A stretch of 64,000 nucleotides of DNA, from positions 744,001 to 808,000 of the forward strand of contig CANUEZ040000206.1 of assembly GCA_948099385.1 (NCBI GenBank). The letters are read 5' to 3'. The stretch's first letter is position 1. Every line of letters begins with the position of its first letter. Positions 48,780 through 63,044 of the stretch are shown here, piece after piece. Made by a program: the position numbers and the translations under genes. This stretch comes from Fasciola hepatica (Eukaryota; Platyhelminthes; Trematoda; Plagiorchiida; Fasciolidae). Below the pieces are notes generated by a model. It did not search any database and was not told the DNA's origin. It was given only the letters and a program-made list of their open reading frames with translations.

Positions 48780-50364
48780 CTATGCGTACTCGGTACTCCT
48801 ATGCCCACTCGTCTTCTGACTTGTACACTCCGATGATCTTTTATGTTCAATAGGATCTAATTTCAATCGTCTCGATTGTGAACGGATACTGTTGATTGAA
48901 GAGGCGACAAATGAATGAGAATTGTCATTTCTCGTAGTTATTCGTGTCTGTGTCACTGCAAACCCAACGAACAACGAGTTTGCATTTGCAAGCGCTCATC
49001 TCATATTCATAGTCAGCAAGTAGTATGTGAACGTGTGTGTGGACGACATTTTCGAGGAAGCACACGACCGGTTTGGCGGTTGTTGCCGCTCATCAGCTAT
49101 GCGTACTCGGAACTCCTATGCCCACTCATCTTCTGACTTGTACACTGCGATGATCTTTTATGTTCACTAGGATCTAATTTGAATCGTCCCGATTGTGAAT
49201 GGATACTGTTGATTGAAGAGGCGACAAATGAATGAGAATTGTCATTTCTCGTAGTTATTCGTGTCTGGGTCACTGCTGACCCAACGATCAACGAGTTTGC
49301 ATTTGCAAGCGCTCATCTCATATTCATAGTCAGTAAGTAGTATGTGAACGTGTGTGTGGACGACATTTTCGAGGAAGCACACGACCGGTTTGGCGGTTGT
49401 TGCCGCTCATCAGCTATGCGTACTCGGTACTCCTATGCCCACTCGTCTTCTGACTTGTACACTCCGATGATCTTTTATGTTCAATAGGATCTAATTTGAA
49501 TCGTCTCGATTGTGAATGGATACTGTTGATTGAAGAGGCGACAAATGAATGAGAATTGTCATTTCTCGTAGTTATTCGTGTCTGGGTCACTGCTAACCCA
49601 ACGAACAATGAGTTTGCATTTGCAAGCGCTCATCTCATATTCATAGTCAGTAAGTAGAATGTGAACGTGTGTGTGGACGACATTTTCGAGGAAGCACACG
49701 ACCGGTTTGGCGGTTGTTGCCGCTCATCAGCTATGCGTACTCGGTACTCCTATGCCCACTCGTCTTCTGACTTGTACACTCCGATGATCTTTTATGTTCA
49801 ATAGGATCTAATTTGAATCGTCTCGATTGTGAATGGATACTGTTGATTGAAGAGGCGACAAATGAATGAGAATTGTCATTTCTCGTAGTTATTCGTGTCT
49901 GTGTCACTGCTAACCCAACGATCAAAGAGTTTGCATTTGCAAGCGCTCATCTCATATTCATAGTCAGTAAGTAGTATGTGAACGTGTGTGTGGACGACAT
50001 TTTCGAGGAAGCACACGACCGGTTTGGCGGTTGTTGCCGCTCATCAGCTATGCGTACTCGGTACTCCTATGCCCACTCGTCTTCTGACTTGTACACTCCG
50101 ATGATCTTTTATGTTCAATAGGATCTAATTTGAATCGTCTCGATTGTGAATGGATACTGTTGATTGAAGAGGCGACAAATGAATGAGAATTGTCATTTCT
50201 CGTAGTTATTCGTGTCTGGGTCACTGCTAACCCAACGATCAACGAGTTTGCATTTGCAAGCGCTCATCTCATATTCATAGTCAGTAAGTAGTATGTGAAC
50301 GTGTGTGTGGACGACATTTTCGAGGAAGCACACGACCGGTTTGGCGGTTGTTGCCGCTCATCAG

Positions 50365-51315
50365 CTATGCGTACTCGGTACTCCTATGCCCACTCGTCTT
50401 CTGACTTGTACACTCCGATGATCTTTTATGTTCAATAGGATCTAATTTGAATCGTCTCGATTGTGAATGGATACTGTTTATTGGAGTGGCGACAAATGAA
50501 TGAGAATTGTCATTTCTCGTAGTTATTCGTGTCTGTGTCACTGCTAACCCAACGAACAATGAGTTTGCATTTGCAAGCGCTCATCTCATATTCATAGTCA
50601 GTAAATAGTATGTGAACGTGTGTGTGGACGACATTTTCGAGGAAGCACACGACCGGTTTGGCGGTTGTTGCCGCTCATCAGCTATGCGTACTCGGTACTC
50701 CTATGCCCATTCGACTTCTGACTTGTACACTCCGATGATCTTTTATGTTCACTAGGATCTAATTTGAATCGTCTCGATTGTGAATGGATACTGTTTATTG
50801 GAGTGGCGACAAATGAATGAGAATTGTCATTTCTCGTAGTTATTCGTGTCTGTGTCACTGCTAACCCAACGAACAACGAGTTTGCATTTGCAAGCGCTCA
50901 TCTCATATTCATAGTCAGTAAATAGTATGTGAACGTGTGTGTGGACGACATTTTCGAGGAAGCACACGACCGGTTTGGCGGTTGTTGCCGCTCATCAGCT
51001 ATGCGTACTCGGTACTCCTATGCCCATTCGACTTCTGACTTGTACACTCCGATGATCTTTTATGTTCACTAGGATCTAATTTGAATCGTCTCGATTGTGA
51101 ATGGATACTGTTGATTGAAGAGGCGACAAATGAATGGGAATTGTCATTTCTCGTAGTTATTCGTGTCTGTGTCACTGCTAACCCAACGAACAACGAGTTT
51201 GCATTTGCAAGCGCTCATCTCATATTCATAGTCAGTAAGTAGTATGTGAACGTGTGTGTGGACGACATTTTCGAGGAAGCACACGACCGGTTTGGCGGTT
51301 GTTGCCGCTCATCAG
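50365..51315. repeat. Single-copy duplication with breakpoints inside the monomer
   Basis: GTTTATTGGAGTGG and GTAAATAG are shared by the 50365 and 50682 copies. CCATTCGACTTC with CACTAGG is shared by the 50682 and 50999 copies. The 50682 copy thus combines the right part of its left neighbour with the left part of its right neighbour. That is the pattern left by a 317-bp duplication whose ends lie between offsets of about 72 and 114. Confidence 0.75.
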
Positions 51316-53851
51316 CTATGCGTACTCGGTACTCCTATGCCCACTCGTCTTCTGACTTGTACACTCCGATGATCTTTTATGTTCAATAGGATCTAATTTG
51401 AATCGTCTCGATTGTGAATGGATACTGTTGATTGAAGTGGCGACAAATGAATGAGAATTGTCATTTCTCGTAGTTATTCGTGTCTGGGTCACTGCTAACA
51501 CAACGAACAACGAGTTTGCATTTGCAAGCGCTCATCTCATATTCATAGTCAGTAAGTATTATGTGAACGTGTGTGTGGACGACATTTTCGAGGAAGCACA
51601 CGACCGGTTTGGCGGTTGTTGCCGCTCATCAGCTATGCGTACTCGGTACTCCTATGCCCACTCGTCTTCTGACTTGTACACTCCGATGATCTTTTATGTT
51701 CACTAGGATCTAATTTGAATCGTCCCGATTGTGAATGGATACTGTTGATTGAAGAGGCGACAAATGAATGAGAATTGTCATTTCTCGTAGTTATTCGTGT
51801 CTGGGTCACTGCTAACCCAACGATCAACGAGTTTGCCTTTGCAAGCGCTCATCTCATATTCATAGTCAGTAAGTAGTATGTGAACGTGAGTGTGGACGAC
51901 ATTTTCGAGGAAGCACACGACCGGTTTGGCGGTTGTTGCCGCTCATCAGCTATGCGTACTCGGTACTCCTATGCCCACTCGTCTTCTGACTTGTACACTC
52001 CGATGATCTTTTATGTTCACTAGGATCTAATTTGAATCGTCTCGATTGTGAACGGATACTGTTGATTGAAGAGGCAACAAATGAATGAGAATTGTCATTT
52101 CTCGTAGTTATTCGTGTCTGGGTCACTGCTAACCCAACGAACAACGAGTTTGCATTTGCAAGCGCTCATCTCATATTCATAGTCAGTAAGTAGAATGTGA
52201 ACGTGTGTGTGGACGACATTTTCGAGGAAGCACACGACCGGTTTGGCGGTTGTTGCCGCTCATCAGCTATGCGTACTCGGTACTCCTATGCCCACTCGTC
52301 TTCTGACTTGTACACTCCGATGATCTTTTATGTTCAATAGGATCTAATTTGAATCGTCTCGATTGTGAATGGATACTGTTGATTGAAGAGGCGACAAATG
52401 AATGAGAATTGTCATTTCTCTTAGATATTCGTGTCTGTGTCACTGCTAACCCAACGAACAACGAGTTTGCATTTGCAAGCGCTCATCTCATATTCATAGT
52501 CAGTAAGTAGTATGTGAACGTGTGTGTGGACGACATTTTCGAGGAAGCACACGACCGGTTTGGCGGTTGTTGCCGCTCATCAGCTATGCGTACTCGGTAC
52601 TCCTATGCCCACTCGTCTTCTGACTTGTACACTCCGATGATCTTTTATGTTCAATAGGATCTAATTTGAATCGTCTCGATTGTGAACGGATACTGTTGAT
52701 TGAAGAGGCGACAAATGAATGAGAATTGTCATTTCTCGTAGTTATTCGTGTCTGGGTCACTGCTAACACAACGATCAACGAGTTTGCATTTGCAAGCGCT
52801 CATCTCATATTCATAGTCAGTAAGTAGTATGTGAACGTGTGTGTGGACGACATTTTCGAGGAAGCACACGACCGGTTTGGCGGTTGTTGCCGCTCATCAG
52901 CTATGCGTATTCGGTACTCGTATGCCCACTCGTCTTCTGACTTGTACACTCCGATGATCTTTTATGTTCAATAGGATCTAATTTGAATCGTCTCGATTGT
53001 GAATGGATACTGTTGATTGAAGAGGCGACAAATGAATGAGAATTGTCATTTCTCGTAGTTATTCGTGTCTGTGTCACTGCTAACCCAACGAACAACGAGT
53101 TTGCATTTGCAAGCGCTCATCTCATATTCATAGTCAGTAAGTAGTATGTGAACGTGTGTGTGGACGACATTTTCGAGGAAGCACACGACCGGTTTGGCGG
53201 TTGTTGCCGCTCATCAGCTATGCGTACTCGGTACTCCTATGCCCACTGGACTTCTGACTTGTACACTCCGATGATCTTTTATGTTCAATAGGATCTAATT
53301 TGAATCGTCTCGATTGTGAATGGATACTGTTGATTGAAGAGGCGACAAATGAATGAGAATTGTCATTTCTCGTAGTTATTCGTGTCTGTGTCACTGCTAA
53401 CCCAACGATCAACGAGTTTGCATTTGCAAGCGCTCATCTCATATTCATAGTCAGTAAGTAGTATGTGAACGTGTGTGTGGACGACATTTTCGAGGAAGCA
53501 CACGACCGGTTTGGCGGTTGTTGCCGCTCATCAGCTATGCGTACTCGGTACTCCTATGCCCACTCGTCTTCTGACTTGTACACTCCGATGATCTTTTGTG
53601 TTCAATAGGATCTAATTTGAATCGTCTCGATTGTGAACGGATACTGTTGATTGAAGAGGCGACAAATGAATGAGAATTGTCATTTCTCGTAGTTATTCGT
53701 GTCTGGGTCACTGCTAACCCAACGAACAACGAGTTTGCATTTGCAAGCGCTCATCTCATATTCATAGTCAGTAAGTAGTATGTGAACGTGTGTGTGGACG
53801 ACATTTTCGAGGAAGCACACGACGGGTTTGGCGGTTGTTGCCGCTCATCAG

Positions 53852-56800
53852 CTATGCGTACTCGGTACTCCTATGCCCACTCGTCTTCTGACTTGTACAC
53901 TCCGATGATCTTCTATAATCATTAGGATCTAATTTGAATCGTCCCGATTGTGAATGGATACTGTTGATTGAAGAGGCGACAAATGAATGGGAATTGTCAT
54001 TTCTCGTAGTTATTCGTGTCTGGGTCACTGCTAACCCAACGATCAACGAGTTTGCATTTGCAAGCGCTCATCTCATATTCATAGTCAGTGAGTAGTATGT
54101 GAACGTGTGTGTGGACGACATTTTCGAGGAAGCACACGACCGGTTTGGCGGTTGTTGCCGCTCATCAGCTATGCGTACTCGGTACTCCTATGCCCACTCG
54201 TCTTCTGACTTGTACACTCCGATGATCTTTTATGTTCAATAGGATCTAATTTGAATCGTCTCGTTTGTGAATGGATACTGTTGATTGAAGAGGCGACAAA
54301 TGAATGAGAATTGTCATTTCTCGTAGTTATTCGTGTCTGTGTCACTGCTAACCCAACGTACAACGAGTTTGCATTTGCAAGCGCTCATCTCATATTCATA
54401 GTCAGTAAGTAGTATGTGAACGTGTGTGTGGACGACATTTTCGAGGAAGCACACGACCGGTTTGGCGGTTGTTGCCGCTCATCAGCTATGCGTACTCGGT
54501 ACTCCTATGCCCACTCGTCTTCTGACTTGTACACTCCGATGATCTTCTATAATCATTAGGATCTAATTTGAATCGTCTCGATTGTGAATGGATATTGTTG
54601 ATTGAAGTGGCGACAAATGAATGAGAATTGTCATTTCTCGTAGTTATTCGTGTCTGTGTCACTGCTAACCCAACGAACAACGAGTTTGCATTTGCAAGCG
54701 CTCATCTCATATTCATAGTCAGTAAGTAGTATGTGAACGTGTGTGTGGACGACATTTTCGAGGAAGCACACGACCGGTTTGGCGGTTGTTGCCGCTCATC
54801 AGCTATGCGTACTCGGTACTCCTATGCCCACTCGTCTTCTGACTTGTACACTCCGATGAGCTTCTATAATCATTAGGATCTAATTTGAATCGTCTCGATT
54901 GTGAATGGATACTGTTGATTGAAGAGGCGACAAATGAATGAGAATTGTCATTTCTCGTAGTTATTCGTGTCTGTGTCACTGCTAACCCAACGAACAACGA
55001 GTTTGCATTTGCAAGCGCTCATCTCATATTCATAGTCAGTAAGTAGTATGTGAACGTGTGTGTGGACGACATTTTCGAGGAAGCACACGACCGGTTTGGC
55101 GGTTGTTGCCGCTCATCAGCTATGCGTACTCGGTACTCCTATGCCCACTCGTCTTCTGACTTGTACACTCCGATGATCTTTTATGTTCACTAGGATCTAA
55201 TTTGAATCGTCTCGATTGTGAATGGATACTGTTGATTGAAGAGGCGACAAATGAATGAGAATTGTCATTTCTCGTAGTTATTCGTGTCTGTGTCACTGCT
55301 AACACAACGATCAACGAGTTTGCATTTGCAAGCGCTCATCTCATATTCATAGTCAGTAAGTAGTATGTGAACGTGTGTGTGGACGACATTGTCGAGGAAG
55401 CACACGACCGGTTTGGCGGTTGTTGCCGCTCATCAGCTATGCGTACTCGGTACTCCTATGCCCACTCGTCTTCTGACTTGTACACTCCGATGATCTTTCA
55501 TGTTCAATAGGATCTAATTTGAATCGTCTCGATTGTGAACGGATACTGTTGATTGAAGAGGCGACAAATGAATGAGAATTGTCATTTCTCGTAGTTATTC
55601 GTGTCTGTGTCACTGCTAACCCAACGTACAACGAGTTTGCATTTGCAAGCGCTCATCTCATATTCATAGTCAGTAAGTAGTATGTGAACGTGTGTGTGGA
55701 CGACATTTTCGAGGAAGCACACGACCGGTTTGGCGGTTGTTGCCGCTCATCAGCTATGCGTACTCGGTACTCCTATGCCCACTCGTCTTCTGACTTGTAC
55801 ACTCCGATGATCTTTTATGTTCAATAGGATCTAATTTGAATCGTCTCGATTGTGAACGGATACTGTTGATTGAAGAGGCGACAAATGAATGAGAATTGTC
55901 ATTTCTCGTAGTTATTCGTGTCTGTGTCACTGCTAACCCAACGAACAACGAGTTTGCATTTGCAAGCGCTCATCTCATATTCATAGTCAGTAAGTAGTAT
56001 GTGAACGTGTGTGTGGACGACATTTTCGAGGAAGCACACGACCGGTTTGGCGGTTGTTGCCGCTCATCAGCTATGCGTACTCGGTACTCCTATGCCCACT
56101 CGTCTTCTGACTTGTACACTCCGATGATCTTTTATGTTCAATAGGATCTAATTTGAATCGTCTCGATTGTGAACGGATACTGTTGATTGAAGAGGCGACA
56201 AATGAATGAGAATTGTCATTTCTCGTAGTTATTCGTGTCTGTGTCACTGCTAACCCAACGATCAACGAGTTTGCATTTGCAAGCGCTCATCTCATATTCA
56301 TAGTCAGTAAGTAGTATGTGAACGTGTGTGTGGACGACATTTTCGAGGAAGCACACGACCAGTTTGGCGGTTGTTGCCGCTCATCAGCTATGCGTACTCG
56401 GTACTCCTATGCCCACTCGTCTTCTGACTTGTACACTCCGATGATCTTTTATGTTCACTAGGATCTAATTTGAATCGTCTCGATTGTGAATGGATACTGT
56501 TGATTGAAGAGGCGACAAATGAATGAGAATTGTCATTTCTCGTAGTTATTCGTGTCTGTGTCACTGCTAACACAACGAACAACGAGTTTGCATTTGCAAG
56601 CGCTCATCTCATATTCATAGTCAGTAAGTAGTATGTGAATGTGTGTGTGGACGACATTTTCGAGGAAGCACACGACCGGTTTGGCGGTTGTTGCCGCTCA
56701 TCAGCTATGCGTACTCGGTACTCCTATGCCCACTCGTCTTCTGACTTGTACACTCCGATGATCTTTTATGTTCAATAGGATCTAATTTGAATCGTCTCGA

Positions 56801-59800
56801 TTGTGAATGGATACTGTTGATTGAAGAGGCGACAAATGAATGAGAATTGTCATTTCTCGTAGTTATTCGTGTCTGTGTCACTGCTAACCCAACGAACAAC
56901 GAGTTTGCATTTGCAAGCGCTCATCTCATATTCATAGTCAGTAAGTAGTATGTGAACGTGTGTGTGGACGACATTTTCGAGGAAGCACACGACCGGTTTG
57001 GCGGTTGTTGCCGCTCATCAGCTATGCGTACTCGGTACTCCTATGCCCACTCGTCTTCTGACTTGTACACTCCGATGATCTTTTATGTTCAATAGGATCT
57101 AATTTGAATCGTCTCGATTGTGAACGGATACTGTTGATTGAAGAGGCGACAAATGAATGAGAATTGTCATTTCTCGTAGTTATTCGTGTCTGGGTCACTG
57201 CTAACCCAACGATCAACGAGTTTGCATTTGCAAGCGCTCATCTCATATTCATAGTCAGTAAGTAGTATGTGAACGTGTGTGTGGACGACATTTTCGAGGA
57301 AGCACACGACCAGTTTGGCGGTTGTTGCCGCTCATCAGCTATGCGTACTCGGTACTCCTATGCCCACTCGTCTTCTGACTTGTACACTCCGATGATCTTT
57401 TATGTTCACTAGGATCTAATTTGAATCGTCTCGATTGTGAATGGATACTGTTGATTGAAGAGGCGACAAATGAATGAGAATTGTCATTTCTCGTAGTTAT
57501 TCGTGTCTGTGTCACTGCTAACACAACGATCAACGAGTTTGCATTTGCAAGCGCTCATCTCATATTCATAGTCAGTAAGTAGTATGTGAACGTGTGTGTG
57601 GACGACATTTTCGAGGAAGCACACGACCGGTTTGGCGGTTGTTGCCGCTCATCAGCTATGCGTACTCGGTACTCCTATGCCCACTCGTCTTCTGACTTGT
57701 ACACTCCGATGATCTTTTATGTTCAATAGGATCTAATTTGAATCGTCTCGATTGTGAACGGATACTGTTGATTGAAGAGGCGACAAATGAATGAGAATTG
57801 TCATTTCTCGTAGTTATTCGTGTCTGTGTCACTGCTAACCCAACGAACAACGAGTTTGCATTTGCAAGCGCTCATCTCATATTCATAGTCAGTAAGTAGT
57901 ATGTGAACGTGTGTGTGGACGACATTTTCGAGGAAGCACACGACCGGTTTGGCGGTTGTTGCCGCTCATCAGCTATGCGTACTCGGTACTCCTATGCCCA
58001 CTCGTCTTCTGACTTGTACACTCCGATGATCTTTTATGTTCAATAGGATCTAATTTGAATCGTCTCGATTGTGAACGGATACTGTTGATTGAAGAGGCGA
58101 CAAATGAATGAGAATTGTCATTTCTCGTAGTTATTCGTGTCTGTGTCACTGCTAACCCAACGATCAACGAGTTTGCATTTGCAAGCGCTCATCTCATATT
58201 CATAGTCAGTAAGTAGTATGTGAATGTGTGTGTGGACGACATTTTCGAGGAAGCACACGACCGGTTTGGCGGTTGTTGCCGCTCATCAGCTATGCGTACT
58301 CGGTACTCCTATGCCCACTCGTCTTCTGACTTGTACACTCCGATGATCTTTTATGTTCAATAGGATCTAATTTGAATCGTCTCGATTGTGAACGGATACT
58401 GTTGATTGAAGAGGCGACAAATGAATGAGAATTGTCATTTCTCGTAGTTATTCGTGTCTGTGTCACTGCTAACACAACGATCAACGAGTTTGCATTTGCA
58501 AGCGCTCATCTCATATTCATAGTCAGTAAGTAGTATGTGAACGTGTGTGTGGACGACATTTTCGAGGAAGCACACGACCGGTTTGGCGGTTGTTGCCGCT
58601 CATCAGCTATGCGTACTCGGTACTCCTATGCCCACTCGTCTTCTGACTTGTACACTCCGATGATCTTTCATGTTCAATAGGATCTAATTTGAATCGTCTC
58701 GATTGTGAATGGATACTGTTGATTGAAGAGGCGACAAATGAATGAGAATCGTCATTTCTCGTAGTTATTCGTGTCTGTGTCACTGCTAACCCAACGAACA
58801 ACGAGTTTGCATTTGCAAGCGCTCATCTCATATTCATAGTCAGTAAGTAGTATGTGAACGTGTGTGTGGACGACATTTTCGAGGAAGCACACGACCGGTT
58901 TGGCGGTTGTTGCCGCTCATCAGCTATGCGTACTCGGTACTCCTATGCCCACTCGTCTTCTGACTTGTACACTCCGATGATCTTTTATGTTCAATAGGAT
59001 CTAATTTCAATCGTCTCGATTGTGAACGGATACTGTTGATTGAAGAGGCGACAAATGAATGAGAATTGTCATTTCTCGTAGTTATTCGTGTCTGTGTCAC
59101 TGCTAACCCAACGATCAACGAGTTTGCATTTGCAAGCGCTCATCTCATATTCACAGTCAGTGAGTAGTATGTGAACGTGTGTGTGGACGACATTTTCGAG
59201 GAAGCACACGACCGGTTTGGCGGTTGTTGCCGCTCATCAGCTATGCGTACTCGGTACTCCTATGCCCACTCGTCTACTGACTTGTACACTCCGATGATCT
59301 TTTATGTTCAATAGGATCTTATTTGAATCGTCTCGATTGTGAATGGATACTGTTGATTAAAGAGGCGACAAATGAATGAGAATTGTCATTTCTCGTAGTT
59401 ATTCGTGTCTGGGTCACTGCTAACCCAACGATCAACGAGTTTGCATTTGCAAGCGCTCATCTCATATTCATAGTCAGTAAGTAGTATGTGAACGTGTGTG
59501 TGGACGACATTTTCGAGGAAGCACACGACCGGTTTGGCGGTTGTTGCCGCTCATCAGCTATGCGTACTCGGTACTCCTATGCCCACTCGTCTTCTGACTT
59601 GTACACTCCGATGATCTTTTATGTTCAAAAGGATCTAATTTGAATCGTCTCGATTGTGAATGGATACTGTTGATTGAAGAGGCGACAAATGAATGAGAAT
59701 TGTCATTTCTCGTAGTTATTCGTGTCTGGGTCACTGCTAACCCAACGATCAACGAGTTTGCATTTGCAAGCGCTCATCTCATATTCATAGTCAGTAAGTA

Positions 59801-60825
59801 GTATGTGAACGTGAGTGTGGACGACATTTTCGAGGAAGCACACGACCGGTTTGGCGGTTGTTGCCGCTGATCAACTATGCGTACTCGGTACTCCTATGCC
59901 CACTCGTCTTCTGACTTGTACACTCCGATGATCTTTCATGTTCAATAGGATCTAATTTGAATCGTCTCGATTGTGAATGGATACTGTTGATTGAAGTGGC
60001 GACAAATGAATGAGAATTGTCATTTCTCGTAGTTATTCGTGTCTGTGTCACTGCTAACCCAACGAACAACGAGTTTGCATTTGCAAGCGCTCATCTCATA
60101 TTCATAGTCAGTAAGTAGTATGTGAACGTGTGTGTGGACGACATTTTCGAGGAAGCACACGACGGGTTTGGCGGTTGTTGCCGCTCATCAGCTATGCGTA
60201 CTCGGTACTCGTATGCCCACTCGTCTACTGACTTATACACTCCGATGATCTTTTATGTTCAATGGGATCTAATTTGAATCGTCTCGATTGTGAATGGATA
60301 CTGTTGATTGAAGAGGCGACAAATGAATGAGAATTGTCATTTCTCGTAATTATTCGTGTCTGGGTCACTGCTAACCCAACGAACAACGAGTTTGCATTTG
60401 CAAGCGCTCATCTCATATTCCTAGTCAGTAAGTAGTATGTGAACGTGTGTGTGGACGACATTTTCGAGGAAGCACACGACCGGTTTGGCGGTTGTTGCCG
60501 CTCATCAGCTATGCGTACTCGGTACTCCTATGCCCACTCGTCTTCTGACTTGTACACTCCGATGATCTTTTATGTTCAATAGGATCTAATTTGAATCGTC
60601 CCGATTGTGAATGGATACCGTTGATTGAAGAGGCGACAAATGAATGAGAATTGTCATTTCTCGTAGTTATTCGTGTCTGTGTCACTGCTAACCCAACGAT
60701 CAACGAGTTTGCATTTGCAAGCGCTCATCTCATATTCATAGTCAGTAAGTAGTATGTGAACGTGTGTGTGGACGACATTTTCGAGGAAGCACACGACCGG
60801 TTTGGCGGTTGTTGCCGCTCATCAG
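53852..60825. repeat. Right sub-array, many GAACGG and ACGATC copies
   Basis: There is no gene here. B boxes occur at 53852, 54486 and 54803 and then are absent until 60826. ACGTACAAC is shared by 54169 and 55437. ATCTTTCATG occurs in 55437, 58607 and 59875 (and far left in 8207). GTGAATGTG occurs at the ends of 56388 and 57973. The 59241 copy has CTTATTTG with GATTAAAG, and the 60192 copy has CAATGGGATC. Confidence 0.8.
56071..57972. repeat. Tandem pair of 951-bp trimers
   Basis: The 56071 and 57022 copies both have GAACGG, ACGATC and the rare CGACCAGTTTGG. The 56388 and 57339 copies both have CACTAGG with ACACAACG. The third partners, 56705 and 57656, differ at offset 105 (T against C). 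The marks are exactly 951 bp apart. The pair is slightly diverged: GTGTC against GGGTC, CGAAC against CGATC, and GTGAATG in one only. Confidence 0.8.
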
Positions 60826-63044
60826 CTATGCGTACTCGGTACTCCTATGCCCACTCGTCTTCTGACTTGTACACTCCGATGATCTTCTATAATCTTTAGG
60901 ATCTAATTTGAATCGTCTCGATTGTGAATGGATACTGTTGATTGAAGTGGCGACAAATGAATGAGAATTGTCATTTCTCGTAGTTATTCGTGTCTGGGTC
61001 ACTGCTAACCCAACGAACAACGAGTTTGCATTTGCAAGCGCTCATCTCATTATCATAGTCAGTAAGTAGTATGTGAACGTGTGTGTGGACGACATTTTCG
61101 AGGAAGCACACGACCGGTTTGGCGGTTGTTGCCGCTCATCAGCTATGCGTACTCGGAACTCCTATGCCCACTCGTCTTCTGACTTGTACACTCCGATGAT
61201 CTTTTATGTTCAATAGGATCTAATTTGAATCGTCTCGATTGTGAATGGATACTGTTGATTGAAGAGGCGACAAATGAATGAGAATTGTCATTTCTCGTAG
61301 TTATTCGTGTCTGTGTCACTGCTAACCCAACGAACAACGAGTTTGCATTTGCAAGCGCTCATCTCATATTCATAGTCAGTAAGTAGTATGTGAACGTGTG
61401 TGTGGACGACATTTTCGAGGAAGCACACGACCGGTTTGGCGGTTGTTGCCGCTCATCAGCTATGCGTACTCGGTACTCCTATGCCCACTCGTCTTCTGAC
61501 TTGTACACTCCGATGATCTTTTATGTTCAATAGGATCTAATTTGAATCGTCTCGATTGTGAATGGATACTGTTGATTGAAGAGGCGACAAATGAATGAGA
61601 ATTGTCATTTCTCGTAGTTATTCGTGTCTGGGTCACTGCTAACCCAACGATCAACGAGTTTGCATTTGCAAGCGCTCATCTCATATTCATAGTCAGTAAG
61701 TAGTATGTGAACGTGTGTGTGGACGACATTTTCGAGGAAGCACACGACCGGTTTGGCGGTTGTTGCCGCTCATCAACTATGCGTACTCGGTACTCCTATG
61801 CCCACTCGTCTTCTGACTTGTACACTCCGATGATCTTCTATAATCATTAGGATCTAATTTGAATCGTCTCGATTGTGAATGGATACTGTTGATTGAAGTG
61901 GCGACAAATGAATGAGAATTGTCATTTCTCGTAGTTATTCATGTCTGGGTCACTGCTAACCCAACGAACAACGAGTTTGCATTTGCAAGCGCTCATCTCA
62001 TATTCATAGTCAGTAAGTAGTATGTGAACGTGTGTGTGGACGACATTTTCGAGGAAGCACACGACCGGTTTGGCGGTTGTTGCCGCTCATCAGCTATGCG
62101 TACTCGGTACTCGTATGCCCACTCGTCTTCTGACTTGTACACTCCGATGATCTTTTATGTTCAATAGGATCTAATTTGAATCGTCCCGATTGTGAATGGA
62201 TACTGTTGATTGAAGAGGCGACAAATGAATGAGAATTGTCATTTCTCGTAGTTATTCGTGTCTGTGTCACTGCTAACCCAACGATCAACGAGTTTGCATT
62301 TGCAAGCGCTCATCTCATATTCATAGTCAGTAAGTAGTATGTGAACGTGTGTGTGGACGACATTTTCGAGGAAGCACACGACCGGTTTGGCGGTTGTTGC
62401 CGCTCATCAGCTATGCGTACTCGGTACTCCTATGCCCACTCGTCTTCTGACTTGTACACTCCGATGATCTTCTATAATCATTAGGATCTAATTTGAATCG
62501 TCTCGATTGTGAATGGATACTGTTGATTGAAGTGGCGACAAATGAATGAGAATTGTCATTTCTCGTAGTTATTCGTGTCTGGGTCACTGCTAACCCAACG
62601 AACAACGAAATTGCATTTGCAAGCGCTCATCTCATATTCATAGTCAGTAAGTAGTATGTGAACGTGTGTGTGGACGACATTTTCGAGGAAGCACACGACC
62701 GGTTTGGCGGTTGTTGCCGCTCATCAGCTATGCGTACTCGGTACTCCTATGCCCACTCGTCTTCTGACTTGTACACTCCGATGATCTTTTATGTTCAATA
62801 GGATCTAATTTGAATCGTCTCGATTGTGAATGGATATTGTTGATTGAAGAGGCGACAAATGAATGAGAATTGTCATTTCTCGTAGTTATTCGTGTCTGTG
62901 TCACTGCTAACCCAACGAACAACGAGTTTGCATTTGCAAGCGCTCATCTCATATTCATAGTCAGTAAGTAGTATGTGAACGTGTGTGTGGACGACATTTT
63001 CGAGGAAGCACACGACCGGTTTGGCGGTTGTTGCCGCTCATCAG

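Larger units (their letters stand above)
46562..53851. repeat. Sub-array lacking B-box copies
   Basis: None of the 23 copies here carries the B box, although about a quarter of all copies do. ACGATC (offset 193 T) and CACTAGG copies are abundant. There is no gene. The 316-bp copy (48464) lies here. GCTGACCC is shared by the 48464 and 49097 copies. Confidence 0.8.
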
